DNA of 64,000 nt from JABLTI01 sp035528035 (lineage in GTDB: Archaea > Asgardarchaeota > Heimdallarchaeia > JABLTI01). This document shows, one piece after another, positions 1-7,477 of the stretch. The stretch lies in assembly GCA_035528035.1 (NCBI GenBank), contig DATKZI010000014.1, positions 383,410-447,409 on the forward strand, written 5' to 3'. Position 1 is the stretch's first letter; each line of letters starts with the position of its first letter. The position numbers and the translations under genes are program-made. A model generated the notes under the pieces. The model was given only the letters and a program-made list of their open reading frames with translations. It did not search any database and was not told the DNA's origin.

Positions 1-77
1 AAGAAGTAGAAATAAGTGCACTTGCAGAAGATGTTATTGGTAGTCATAAAAATAAAATTAAGAAGAAAGAATCCTGA
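1..77 (+). CDS. C-terminal end of an unidentified protein (partial)
   Basis: An open frame runs in from the window edge (codons from position 3) and stops at TGA 75-77. It gives about 24 residues ending in a lysine-rich tail (KNKIKKKES). No upstream sequence is available, so the family cannot be named. A T-rich stretch follows (about 80-125), which would suit archaeal termination. The frame could be chance, because only 77 bases are visible, but nothing else occupies this stretch. Confidence 0.45.
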   Translation, partial: EVEISALAEDVIGSHKNKIKKKES

Positions 78-189
78 AATTTAATTTTATTTTTATTAAT
101 TCTTTTTTCTCCTTTATTTTTTTATTTGTATTCTCAGTAAATTCCTACTAGATATGGGGATTTGTAATAAAAAATGAGAAATTAATTAG

Positions 190-225
190 AAGAAAAAAAG
201 TTTTGAATTGGTTTAAAACCAATTC
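190..225 (-). terminator. Hairpin and T-tract ending the dppBC operon
   Basis: A 21-base perfect palindrome (205-225; arms GAATTGGTTT and AAACCAATTC around one A) lies 20 bases beyond the dppC stop. On the minus strand it is followed at once by a run of seven T within a pyrimidine-rich stretch (190-204). This fits an intrinsic terminator for the leftward dpp transcript. Archaeal termination depends mainly on the T run, so the hairpin's role is inferred. Confidence 0.55.
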
Positions 226-245
226 GTATTTTGGAAATTATTTAC

Positions 246-1217
246 CTAATCTTTAAGTCTGGGATCCATAGCATCTCGTAATGCATCGCCAACAATATTA
301 AATGCTAGAACCAGGAAGAAAATACCAAAACCAGCAATAAAGACTTGTTCTGGATTATTTTGTAGGTTTCTAACACCATCATTAACGATTCTACCCCATG
401 ATACTGTTTGAGGATCACCAAATCCAAGATAAGTTAATCCCGCTTCACCGAGTATATTTCCACCAATGCCTAAGGTTGTAATGACTATAATTGATGCTAA
501 AATATTTGGTAAAACGTGTTTAGTGATTATTCTCCAATCGCTTGCACCTAAACAGATAGCTGCTTGAACATATTCCAGTGTCATCACACGTTTAACTTCT
601 GCTGTGACCAACCGACACAAACCAGCCCAACCAAACAATCCTAAAACCAGGATCATAATTGTTGAGTGATTAATATTTTGGAGAAATTCAATTCTACCAG
701 AACGTAAGAAGGATACAGCAACAATAGCAATCAATAAAAATGGTACTGCTAGAAACATATCAGTCACACGCATAATGATTTCTTCAGTTAAGCCACGATA
801 AAAACCAGCAAGTGCGCCAAGAACTACTCCAATGATTGTTGACAAGGAAGCAGCAACAATACCTACTATTAGACTAATCTTGGTACCCCAAATTACTCTT
901 GATAAAAGATCTCTGCCTAAGGTATCTGTACCAATAGGATATTTCAAGCTAGGTCGTTCATCAGCACCGCCACCGCCATATTTATCGAACAATGGGTCCA
1001 ATGATGTTGGGTAATCAGGTGAGAAAACAGGAGCTAAGATAGCAATAACCGTAACAACTAGAATAACAAAAAAGCCATAAATAGCTAATTTGTTTTTCTG
1101 GAATCGTTTCCAAACTATAGACCAATGTGAGGGAGATTTTTCTACTGGTACCGTGTCACCTACACGAAGCAGGTCAGCTGTACTTTTCTTTTCTTTTGTA
1201 TCAGTTGCTGTAGCCAT
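246..1217 (-). CDS. dppC: ABC transporter permease, DppC/OppC type
   Basis: This is an inner permease subunit of a peptide/nickel-type (family 5) ABC importer, 323 residues. After about 40 soluble residues there is a first membrane helix (about 45-65), then the extracellular segment with the DppC-family motif GTDTLGRDLLSR. Several further helices follow. The cytoplasmic EAA loop (around 217-240, with AAICLGASDWRII) docks on the ATPase. The start lies 18 bases beyond the dppB stop on the same strand, so the two are one operon. No cognate DppD/DppF ATPase is adjacent, and the only family 5 binding protein in the window is 57 kb away. The family is clear; the substrate (oligopeptide, nickel or sugar) cannot be told from sequence. 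Confidence 0.93.
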   Translation of the reverse strand: MATATDTKEKKSTADLLRVGDTVPVEKSPSHWSIVWKRFQKNKLAIYGFFVILVVTVIAILAPVFSPDYPTSLDPLFDKYGGGGADERPSLKYPIGTDTLGRDLLSRVIWGTKISLIVGIVAASLSTIIGVVLGALAGFYRGLTEEIIMRVTDMFLAVPFLLIAIVAVSFLRSGRIEFLQNINHSTIMILVLGLFGWAGLCRLVTAEVKRVMTLEYVQAAICLGASDWRIITKHVLPNILASIIVITTLGIGGNILGEAGLTYLGFGDPQTVSWGRIVNDGVRNLQNNPEQVFIAGFGIFFLVLAFNIVGDALRDAMDPRLKD

Positions 1218-1235
1218 AATTTAATTCCTCCAATA

Positions 1236-2357
1236 TTACAAATCAATCCGCGGATCTACCCAAACATAGGCTATGTCTGTCAGCAGATTTGCTATCAGAA
1301 TCATCAGTGTAATTATCATACTTATACCCATAATTAACGGATGATCCAATTTGAGTACATATTCAACGAATTTTGAACCCAAACCTGGATACGAAAAGAC
1401 CGTTTCAGTAATTGGTGCCCCTGCAAGTACTCCTCCAACAAACAGACCAATAAACGTAACTACTGGTAATAGAGCATTCCTTAAACCATGTCCTATTAAA
1501 ACTGCTCTTTCTGAAAGACCATTTGCTCTAGCTGATAAAATATAATCTTGTCGTAGAATTTCTAACATTGAACCTCTAACTAATCGAGTAAACAATGCTA
1601 AACTTGCGAAAACAAGAGTTGCAACAGGTAGAACCATATACCATATGGTATCGCCAGTATAAGTGAAGAATGTTCCTAAAAACACTCCCAGCCGACCATC
1701 CCACAGAGCACCCCAATCAACAGGTAATACTGCTGTACTATGGGCTTTCCCTGCTGGGAACCATGCTAAGCCTCTTCCAGCGAAGATAAATATAAGCAAG
1801 TTACCAAATACGAAAATGGGCATTGATAATCCCAGTAATGCTAATGCGCTTACACCTGAATCTATCCAAGTATTTTGGAATTTAGCTGCAAGTACACCTA
1901 AGAGTATTGAGATAACTAATGAAATCAAAAATTGAGTTATTTGTAGTTTCAACGTTTCAGTCAAATATTTTCCTATTTCTTGAAGAACAGGTGCTCTACT
2001 AAAGAAAGTTAATCCTAAATCAAATCGTACAAAACCTAATAACCAAATGAAATATTGTTGTATTGGAGGTCTACTTAAACCTAAAGTATCACGAATTCTA
2101 TCAAGGTCTTCAATAGTGATGTGGGGATTCGCTTGAATAAGGTACGCAATGGGATCACCAATCATATACATTAAAGCAAAAGTAATGACGGAAATACCAA
2201 TGAATAATGGTATAATTGTAAGAACTCTTCTAAAACTGTAAACTAAGATTCTATTTCTAGAGAGGCCTCTAAAGAAATTACCGAAAATATTTCCTTCTTT
2301 AACTACTCTTTTAGCGGTTACATCATCAATTTTTTCAACAGCTTGTACATCGGACAT
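1236..2357 (-). CDS. dppB: ABC transporter permease, DppB/OppB type
   Basis: This is the first permease of the family 5 ABC importer, 373 residues. It is longer than typical DppB (about 310-340) because of a soluble N-terminus of about 35 residues. The first helix (RVLTIIPLFIGISVITFALM) carries the usual DppB signature and is followed by the GDP motif. The EAA loop (QDYILSARANGLSERAV) lies in the C-terminal third, and the protein ends in the family's conserved ADPRIDL-like tail (VDPRIDL). It is the first gene of a dppBC operon, with a palindrome-containing promoter region immediately upstream. Substrate unknown. Confidence 0.93.
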   Translation of the reverse strand: MSDVQAVEKIDDVTAKRVVKEGNIFGNFFRGLSRNRILVYSFRRVLTIIPLFIGISVITFALMYMIGDPIAYLIQANPHITIEDLDRIRDTLGLSRPPIQQYFIWLLGFVRFDLGLTFFSRAPVLQEIGKYLTETLKLQITQFLISLVISILLGVLAAKFQNTWIDSGVSALALLGLSMPIFVFGNLLIFIFAGRGLAWFPAGKAHSTAVLPVDWGALWDGRLGVFLGTFFTYTGDTIWYMVLPVATLVFASLALFTRLVRGSMLEILRQDYILSARANGLSERAVLIGHGLRNALLPVVTFIGLFVGGVLAGAPITETVFSYPGLGSKFVEYVLKLDHPLIMGISMIITLMILIANLLTDIAYVWVDPRIDL

Positions 2358-2378
2358 TTATTTTCCAACTCCAAACTT

Positions 2379-2420
2379 TAGAACTTGGATAAGTTCTAGA
2401 TTATACTTGATTTAATATAT
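2379..2420 (-). promoter_or_regulatory. Candidate dppBC promoter with operator-like palindrome
   Basis: A perfect inverted repeat with 8-base arms (TAGAACTT-GGAT-AAGTTCTA, 2379-2398) sits 22-41 bases upstream of the dppB start. Just upstream of it on the minus strand is an AT-rich TATA-like element (about 2409-2420, reading ATATATTAAAT). With the usual archaeal TATA-to-start distance of about 25 bases, transcription would begin in or next to the palindrome. That geometry suits repression by a dimeric regulator. The palindrome is seen; the promoter and repressor roles are inferred. Confidence 0.4.
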
Positions 2421-2546
2421 CTCATTATATTTTATCAAAGTTATTATTAGTCTACTAATTGGTAGTATTTATAGGTTACCTCTAGTTGAAAATGCTATCT
2501 TATTAAATATATAAATCTAAGGAACAAAAGATAAGAGAAGAATGAT

Positions 2547-3521
2547 TTAAGTTACAACCATTCCACAATTTTTACAAACACGTGTGCCTTTTTCAACTAA
2601 AGATCCACAAACGGAACATGTGAAAATCTTTTCAACTTCATATAATTCATCTTCAGGGATACTTAGATGTATTTGTTGGCCAATAATTTTAGCTGTAAAG
2701 CTCCTGGGATTTCCAAGAACAACCATCATATCTTCTGGGATTGAAAGCCTTCGCTGATTGTCAACAGCTAATCGTCTTGTTTCAGCTAAATTACGTAAAC
2801 GAATACTACTCCCATGAGTAGCTAAAATTACACCATCTTTTATTTCAATGATGCGTTCAGCTCGTGAAGCTACTTGTTGTGCATGAGTTGCTATTAATAA
2901 AGCAACATTCAATTCACGATTAATATCATCAAGAACATCCAAAATCTGTTCACCAGTCAATGGATCAAGGGATGCAGTAACTTCGTCAGCTATTATTAAC
3001 TTAGGATTAGTAATTAAAGAAGCTGCTAAAGCAACTCTTTGACGTTCACCACCAGAGAGCATACTTGGACGATGTTTAACCCGATCACCTAAGCCAACAA
3101 GGTTTATTAGCATGGCTGCTCGTTCAGCTATTTCATGAGCATCCATACCAGCCAAATGACCACCTAACTTAACATTTTGACTAACATTTAAATGAGGAAT
3201 TAATTTTGTTTCTTGAAAAACCAAACCTGCAAAACGTCTTCGTTCACGAACTATTTGTTCTTGCGAAAGACGAGAAATATCTCGAGAGATACCAGACCAA
3301 AAAATCTTACCAGAAGTTGGTTGAAGAAGTCCAGCAGCAATATTAACAAGTGTTGTTTTACCTGCTCCAGATGGTCCAATTAATGCTACTTTTTCACCCG
3401 GATAGATTGACAGAGAAACTCCTCTGAGAGCAGCAGTTTCAGTTTTTTCACTTTGATAGATTTTGTAAACTTCTTCGATATTTAAAATAGGCATTTCTAG
3501 AGAAGGTTTTATTTTACTCAT
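2547..3521 (-). CDS. ABC transporter ATP-binding protein with C-terminal zinc ribbon
   Basis: This is an ABC ATPase of 324 residues related to the LolD/MacB-type group. The Walker A is GPSGAGKTT (49-57), the signature is LSGGERQRVALA (about 155), and the Walker B is LIIADE, followed by a conserved His switch (IATHAQQ). After the nucleotide-binding domain (to about 225) there is an extension of about 100 residues. It ends in CSVC...CKNC (Cys 302, 305, 316, 319), a zinc ribbon that is not standard in transporter ATPases. No permease is next to it on the same strand; dppBC follow 190 bases downstream but belong to a different ABC family. It may serve distant permeases or a non-transport role. 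Confidence 0.85.
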   Translation of the reverse strand: MSKIKPSLEMPILNIEEVYKIYQSEKTETAALRGVSLSIYPGEKVALIGPSGAGKTTLVNIAAGLLQPTSGKIFWSGISRDISRLSQEQIVRERRRFAGLVFQETKLIPHLNVSQNVKLGGHLAGMDAHEIAERAAMLINLVGLGDRVKHRPSMLSGGERQRVALAASLITNPKLIIADEVTASLDPLTGEQILDVLDDINRELNVALLIATHAQQVASRAERIIEIKDGVILATHGSSIRLRNLAETRRLAVDNQRRLSIPEDMMVVLGNPRSFTAKIIGQQIHLSIPEDELYEVEKIFTCSVCGSLVEKGTRVCKNCGMVVT

Positions 3522-3657
3522 CTTTATCCCAAATTTAGTTGATAGGTTGATATTTAATACTTTCTCGTTTAAATGAGATATTATTCTATAATAAATTCTT
3601 TATAAAGTCTACAATAAAAATGAATTTCTAAGATTTTAATAGATTGATAAAAAAAGT

Positions 3658-3667
3658 ATTTAAAAGA
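3658..3667 (+). promoter_or_regulatory. Putative TATA box for the following membrane protein
   Basis: A TTTAAAAG element preceded by an A-rich, BRE-like stretch lies about 60 bases upstream of the ATG at 3723. This would place transcription start around 3688-3692 and leave a leader of about 30 bases. The match is to the general archaeal consensus only, in an AT-rich region where chance matches are common. Confidence 0.3.
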
Positions 3668-3722
3668 TTAATATATCGAGACAAGAGAAAATATTAAAAG
3701 CATAAAATACTATCTCCAAACT

Positions 3723-4718
3723 ATGAGCACTAATAAGGATATTAGTTTAGAGGAAGGTAAACCTGGAATGTCCAAAGAAGAAACTTTAGAAATACAAGAA
3801 ACTCGAATTAATGTCATGTGGAAACAAATGAAGAATCAAGAAATCAAGCGATTTATAGATTATATTGGTCCAACTGGTATTTGGTTATTACTTTATTATG
3901 TTTTCTCATTATTTATGATGATCGTATTAAATATCGTACGAATTGGTTGGTCCTTTGAGGCTATCTTTGGAGCTCCAACATACTTCAGTCAGTTGTTTAT
4001 TAGCTATGGATTAAATGCTGGAAAAGTTCCTACAGATCCTCTTGATTTTGATAATGTTTATTACTTACAAAGAATTGATTACGGCAATTTTCTAACAAGT
4101 GCTTCTTGGTTATTTGCTCCTATGATTGTTTATGTTTTAGGCATTTTTATTTCAATGCTAACAGGTTCAGGATTTCCACAACCAATTGGTGATTTTGCTT
4201 TTAACACCAACTTTCAATACTTCCACCAATATGTCCCATTATTAAATGAAAATAAAGGTGGTGGCTTTTACTTCCTCATAGCTTGGGTACCTATAATCTT
4301 AGCAATAGTTATTGGTGCTATAATGACAAATCGTATCTTTAGGGATAAGAAAAATAAAAATGTCAATGTAATCAGGATATTCTTGTTCAGTTTAATTGCT
4401 GGGTTTATTGTAGGATTACAAATGGGTACGATTACTGGAACTGTGCAATTTAAAATAAGAGGAGCATTTAGAACGATCTTTCTAAATAGCTATCAAAACG
4501 AAGGTTATTTATTTAGTGGTGAATATAATCCAAATACAATACTAATAACATCGTGGTTCATTAATTTCATTCCAGCATTTATGGCAGTCATATGGTATGG
4601 TCTCTATAATTCTTTTATAAAACAAATCCATAAACAAACAAGAAAAAATGGTATGTTGACAGCAGAAGAAATAGAACAAGCTGATAAATTTCAAGAAGAT
4701 AAATTACTTGGTAAATAG
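3723..4718 (+). CDS. Multi-pass membrane protein of unknown function
   Basis: The protein has 331 residues and I do not recognise its family. There is a soluble N-terminus of about 48 residues rich in Glu and Lys. About five hydrophobic helices follow: one near 50-72, one near 125-145, then FLIAWVPIILAIVIGAIM, a helix containing FSLIAGFIVGLQMG, and one near 280-300. The C-terminal tail is charged (EEIEQADKFQEDKLLGK). A helix loop contains GSGFPQPIGDF. It stands alone, divergent from the zinc-ribbon ABC ATPase across a 200-base gap, and ends before a hairpin with a T run. It could be a partner permease for that ATPase, but it carries no recognisable ABC permease motif. Confidence 0.75.
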   Translation: MSTNKDISLEEGKPGMSKEETLEIQETRINVMWKQMKNQEIKRFIDYIGPTGIWLLLYYVFSLFMMIVLNIVRIGWSFEAIFGAPTYFSQLFISYGLNAGKVPTDPLDFDNVYYLQRIDYGNFLTSASWLFAPMIVYVLGIFISMLTGSGFPQPIGDFAFNTNFQYFHQYVPLLNENKGGGFYFLIAWVPIILAIVIGAIMTNRIFRDKKNKNVNVIRIFLFSLIAGFIVGLQMGTITGTVQFKIRGAFRTIFLNSYQNEGYLFSGEYNPNTILITSWFINFIPAFMAVIWYGLYNSFIKQIHKQTRKNGMLTAEEIEQADKFQEDKLLGK

Positions 4719-4729
4719 TTATAAAATTT

Positions 4730-4760
4730 ATGGCAGATTATTTCTTGCCATTTTTTATTC
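4730..4760 (+). terminator. Hairpin terminator of the rightward membrane-protein gene
   Basis: A 6-base stem (ATGGCA/TGCCAT) with a 10-base loop is followed by TTTTTT (4751-4756). It lies 11 bases after the stop at 4718, between convergent genes. Confidence 0.55.
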
Positions 4761-4795
4761 TTAATAGAAAAAAACAAAAGCAGAAAATGCTTTTG
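4760..4795 (-). terminator. Hairpin terminator of the leftward proS-like gene
   Basis: An 8-base perfect stem (CAAAAGCA/TGCTTTTG, 4775-4795 with loop GAAAA) is followed on the minus strand by seven T (4768-4774). It lies just beyond the end of the leftward gene. Confidence 0.55.
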
Positions 4796-4809
4796 AAATT
4801 TTACAATAA

Positions 4810-6312
4810 TTAATAACGTTTTGCTAAAACAGCTATTTTACCTTCTTTATTACAATTCAAACATTTACATTGTTTACTTTCATTAAATTTGTATCCTAAA
4901 AGAGTGAAATTTGTTTCTTCTTCTATCTTTTGACAACAATCTAGATTTCCACACCAACCTATAAGATACATTTTATCTTTTGATAGGGTTCTATTACTTA
5001 GGAAGCTTGAGAGCGATTTATATTCAGTTGAATTTAAGATATTATTGTTAAATACAGATAAGGCTTGTTTTTTAAGAGCTAATGAAATTTGTGAAAGGAT
5101 ATTTCTTAGTAAATCTTTCAAGTTTGTATCATGAAGATTGAAGTTCATTTTCTCTAATGTATCTCTTCGGGTTACTGTTAAGGTTTGATTTTGTAATTCT
5201 TTTATACCTAGCTCGACACGTAAAGGATAACCAAATTTTTCTGTTTCATAGAATTTTGTTCCAGGGGAAGAGTTTTCGTCGTCATTAATTTCTATTGAGA
5301 AATGTAGCTTTGTTAATTGTGATTTGATTTTATAGGCATAATCTAAGATTTCATTTTTATTGTTCTGATTGAATATTGGAACGATCATTATTTCTATTGG
5401 AGTAATTTCAGGTAGCAAACATAGACCGTGATCATCACCATAAATAGCAATAAGAGAAGCTAAAATTCTATCTATAGAGGGACCATAGCACAATAAATGT
5501 ACTTTGCGTATAGCTTTATTTTTATCCATAAATTGTAATCTAAAGATTTCACTAAATGTTGTACCCAAATACGCTGTGGTAAATAATTCCATTGATTTAC
5601 CTCCTGGAAGAATAACATAACCATCCACAGTTTTTGTGGAACCTGCGAAACGATCCCAAATTGGGACATCAACCATTATTATTGGGATGCCTAATTTTTC
5701 AAATAATGATTGATAGGATTGCCAGACGATTTTTAGGAATGCTAATGCTTCTTTTTTCGTTTGAAAAGCAGAATGCCCTTCTATAAAACCTATAGTTTCA
5801 CGATTTCTGATCAATGGTCTAGTTTCATTCGTTTCACACCGAAAGATACTAACATTTTGAAAAACCTTAAGTGGAAGATCACGCCAACTTTTAATCCATT
5901 TGGCAAACATTGGATAAATGATAAGTTCTGAGGTAGGACGAAGAGCTAAACGTTCACCAATAGCTAGGGATTTATGACCTTCACGATCTACCCAGAAAAC
6001 ATCATTCTCGAAATTACGAATGAAATCAGTTTCTTTAAGAAAGGTATCTTCTTTTATTAAAGTAGGAAATTGCATTTGTAAATGACCTGACTCTCTATAA
6101 GCTGTTTTTGCAAAAGAGTATAATTTTTCAAAGAGTCTATAGCCCCAATCAAGCCATACAAAACTTCCTTTTACACTATAACTGGTGTCAATTATTCTTG
6201 CTTCTTGAAGTATCCAAAGATACCAGTTCCAGAAATCTGTTTCTTTACTGATAAGCTTTCGTACTTTTGCTGTTTCATTTTCCGTAAGGGAATCTTTTCG
6301 GAACACATTCAC
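4810..6312 (-). CDS. proS: Prolyl-tRNA synthetase, archaeal/eukaryotic type, divergent
   Basis: This class II aminoacyl-tRNA synthetase has 500 residues and the archaeal/eukaryotic ProRS layout: catalytic core, anticodon-binding domain and a C-terminal zinc-binding domain (CGNLDCC...CKCLNC). It keeps LRPTSE, motif 2 (FRCETNETRPLIRNRE) and motif 3 (around DRILASLIAIYGDDHG). Two stretches differ from other archaeal ProRS. The GADYT region after WDRF is replaced by GSTKTVDGY, and the usual GTxHNLGQ strand reads TTAYLGTT, losing the conserved His. The start is GTG at 6312, since a stop lies two codons upstream. It may be the housekeeping enzyme of a fast-evolving lineage or a paralogue with changed substrate use. 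Confidence 0.85.
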   Translation of the reverse strand: MNVFRKDSLTENETAKVRKLISKETDFWNWYLWILQEARIIDTSYSVKGSFVWLDWGYRLFEKLYSFAKTAYRESGHLQMQFPTLIKEDTFLKETDFIRNFENDVFWVDREGHKSLAIGERLALRPTSELIIYPMFAKWIKSWRDLPLKVFQNVSIFRCETNETRPLIRNRETIGFIEGHSAFQTKKEALAFLKIVWQSYQSLFEKLGIPIIMVDVPIWDRFAGSTKTVDGYVILPGGKSMELFTTAYLGTTFSEIFRLQFMDKNKAIRKVHLLCYGPSIDRILASLIAIYGDDHGLCLLPEITPIEIMIVPIFNQNNKNEILDYAYKIKSQLTKLHFSIEINDDENSSPGTKFYETEKFGYPLRVELGIKELQNQTLTVTRRDTLEKMNFNLHDTNLKDLLRNILSQISLALKKQALSVFNNNILNSTEYKSLSSFLSNRTLSKDKMYLIGWCGNLDCCQKIEEETNFTLLGYKFNESKQCKCLNCNKEGKIAVLAKRY

Positions 6313-6341
6313 CTATTTTCAATGTATTAAACCTCCATAAA

Positions 6342-6380
6342 AATGGAATGAAAAAAGTGTCATTTCAATGGAATGAAAAA
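6342..6380 (+). repeat. Two direct copies of a 14-base sequence in the proS leader
   Basis: AATGGAATGAAAAA occurs at 6342-6355 and again at 6367-6380, 25 bases apart, 30-68 bases upstream of the leftward proS-like gene and in the region shared with the rightward Fe-S gene. Between them TCATTTC and GGAATGA form an imperfect inverted repeat. This could be a regulator site; no function is shown. Confidence 0.35.
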
Positions 6381-6555
6381 TGATTATACTTTCCACTAAC
6401 CATAAAGAAATAACCGGAAAGGTTAATTCGGAAAGTTAATTTTTGCCATAAGAATGACCTAAATTTATTGAAGAAAATTTCTTTATAATTTTTTCGTCTA
6501 AACCGAAAGATAAACTACTTTAAGAAAGAATTGTTCTATATAAAGGGAAAAAAAC

Positions 6556-7404
6556 ATGGCTAGACCACAATGGTTCATTGAAATATTAAAAAAGACATTC
6601 CCTGGAAGGTTTTTTCTGGCAAAGTTAACACGAATTCCTGGTATGAGATACTTAGTAGATAATCTATTGTTCGAAGGAGATGAGGTTATCTACTTACCAA
6701 AAGATAAAGTAATTAATGATAAATTAAAGACGGTTCATCAAATAAATGTTAATAAAAAAGTAGCTTTACAAGATGATATAGCATTACCTTCAACAATAAT
6801 TAATGATTTTATTGATAAAGCAAAATACCATTGGGTGATGAATTTCTGTTTATGTCGTGAATCTAATAACTGCACTAACTATTCAAGCAAATTAGGGTGC
6901 TTATTTATGGGTGAAGCTGTTTTAAAAATAAATCCAGCTTATGGTCGTTTGGTAAGTAAAGAAGAAGCTAAACAACATATCAAGAAATGCTCTGATGAAG
7001 GATTAATCCATTTAATTGGTAGAAATAAACTTGATGCTCAATGGTTAGATGTAGAACCAGGTGATAAATTATTAACAATTTGTAATTGTTGTGAATGCTG
7101 TTGCCTATGGAAAATGTTACCAGATCTTGATGTAAAGATAAGTCGAAAGATATCTAAAATACCTGGTATAAAAATACAAGTGACGGATGAATGTATTGGA
7201 TGCGGGGATTGTACAAGTAATCATTGTTTTGTTGAAGCTATCAAGTTACATGAGGGAAAGGCAACCATCAATGAAGATCTTTGTCGTGGGTGTGGTCGAT
7301 GTATTGATATCTGTGAAGAAAATGCAATTCAATTGATAATAGAAGATAGTAATTTTCTAAATGAAACTTTCAAAAGAATATCATCTGTAGTTGATGTCAG
7401 CTAG
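6556..7404 (+). CDS. Cysteine-rich iron-sulfur protein with two ferredoxin domains
   Basis: This soluble protein has 282 residues. The C-terminal third holds two classical [4Fe-4S] motifs: Cys 213, 216, 219, 224 (CIGCGDCTSNHC) and Cys 243, 246, 249, 253 (CRGCGRCIDIC). Before them are two other cysteine groups. One is at 98, 100, 106, 115 and 145 (CLCRESNNC...GC...C). The other is a dense cluster, CNCCECCC (176-183). The N-terminus has no signal peptide. No redox partner is encoded next to it; an M24-fold gene follows on the same strand. It probably carries electrons or binds additional metal, but the family and reaction are not known to me. Confidence 0.8.
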   Translation: MARPQWFIEILKKTFPGRFFLAKLTRIPGMRYLVDNLLFEGDEVIYLPKDKVINDKLKTVHQINVNKKVALQDDIALPSTIINDFIDKAKYHWVMNFCLCRESNNCTNYSSKLGCLFMGEAVLKINPAYGRLVSKEEAKQHIKKCSDEGLIHLIGRNKLDAQWLDVEPGDKLLTICNCCECCCLWKMLPDLDVKISRKISKIPGIKIQVTDECIGCGDCTSNHCFVEAIKLHEGKATINEDLCRGCGRCIDICEENAIQLIIEDSNFLNETFKRISSVVDVS

Positions 7405-7477
7405 AATTAGCTCTTAGAAACTCTTTTTTGCTATAAACACAAGTAAAATGTAGAACAACACATTGGTGGTTGATTAA

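Noticed and set aside
832..1014. Rightward open frame inside dppC
   Set aside because: It is the opposite-strand shadow of a clear permease gene and has no ribosome-binding site or family motif.
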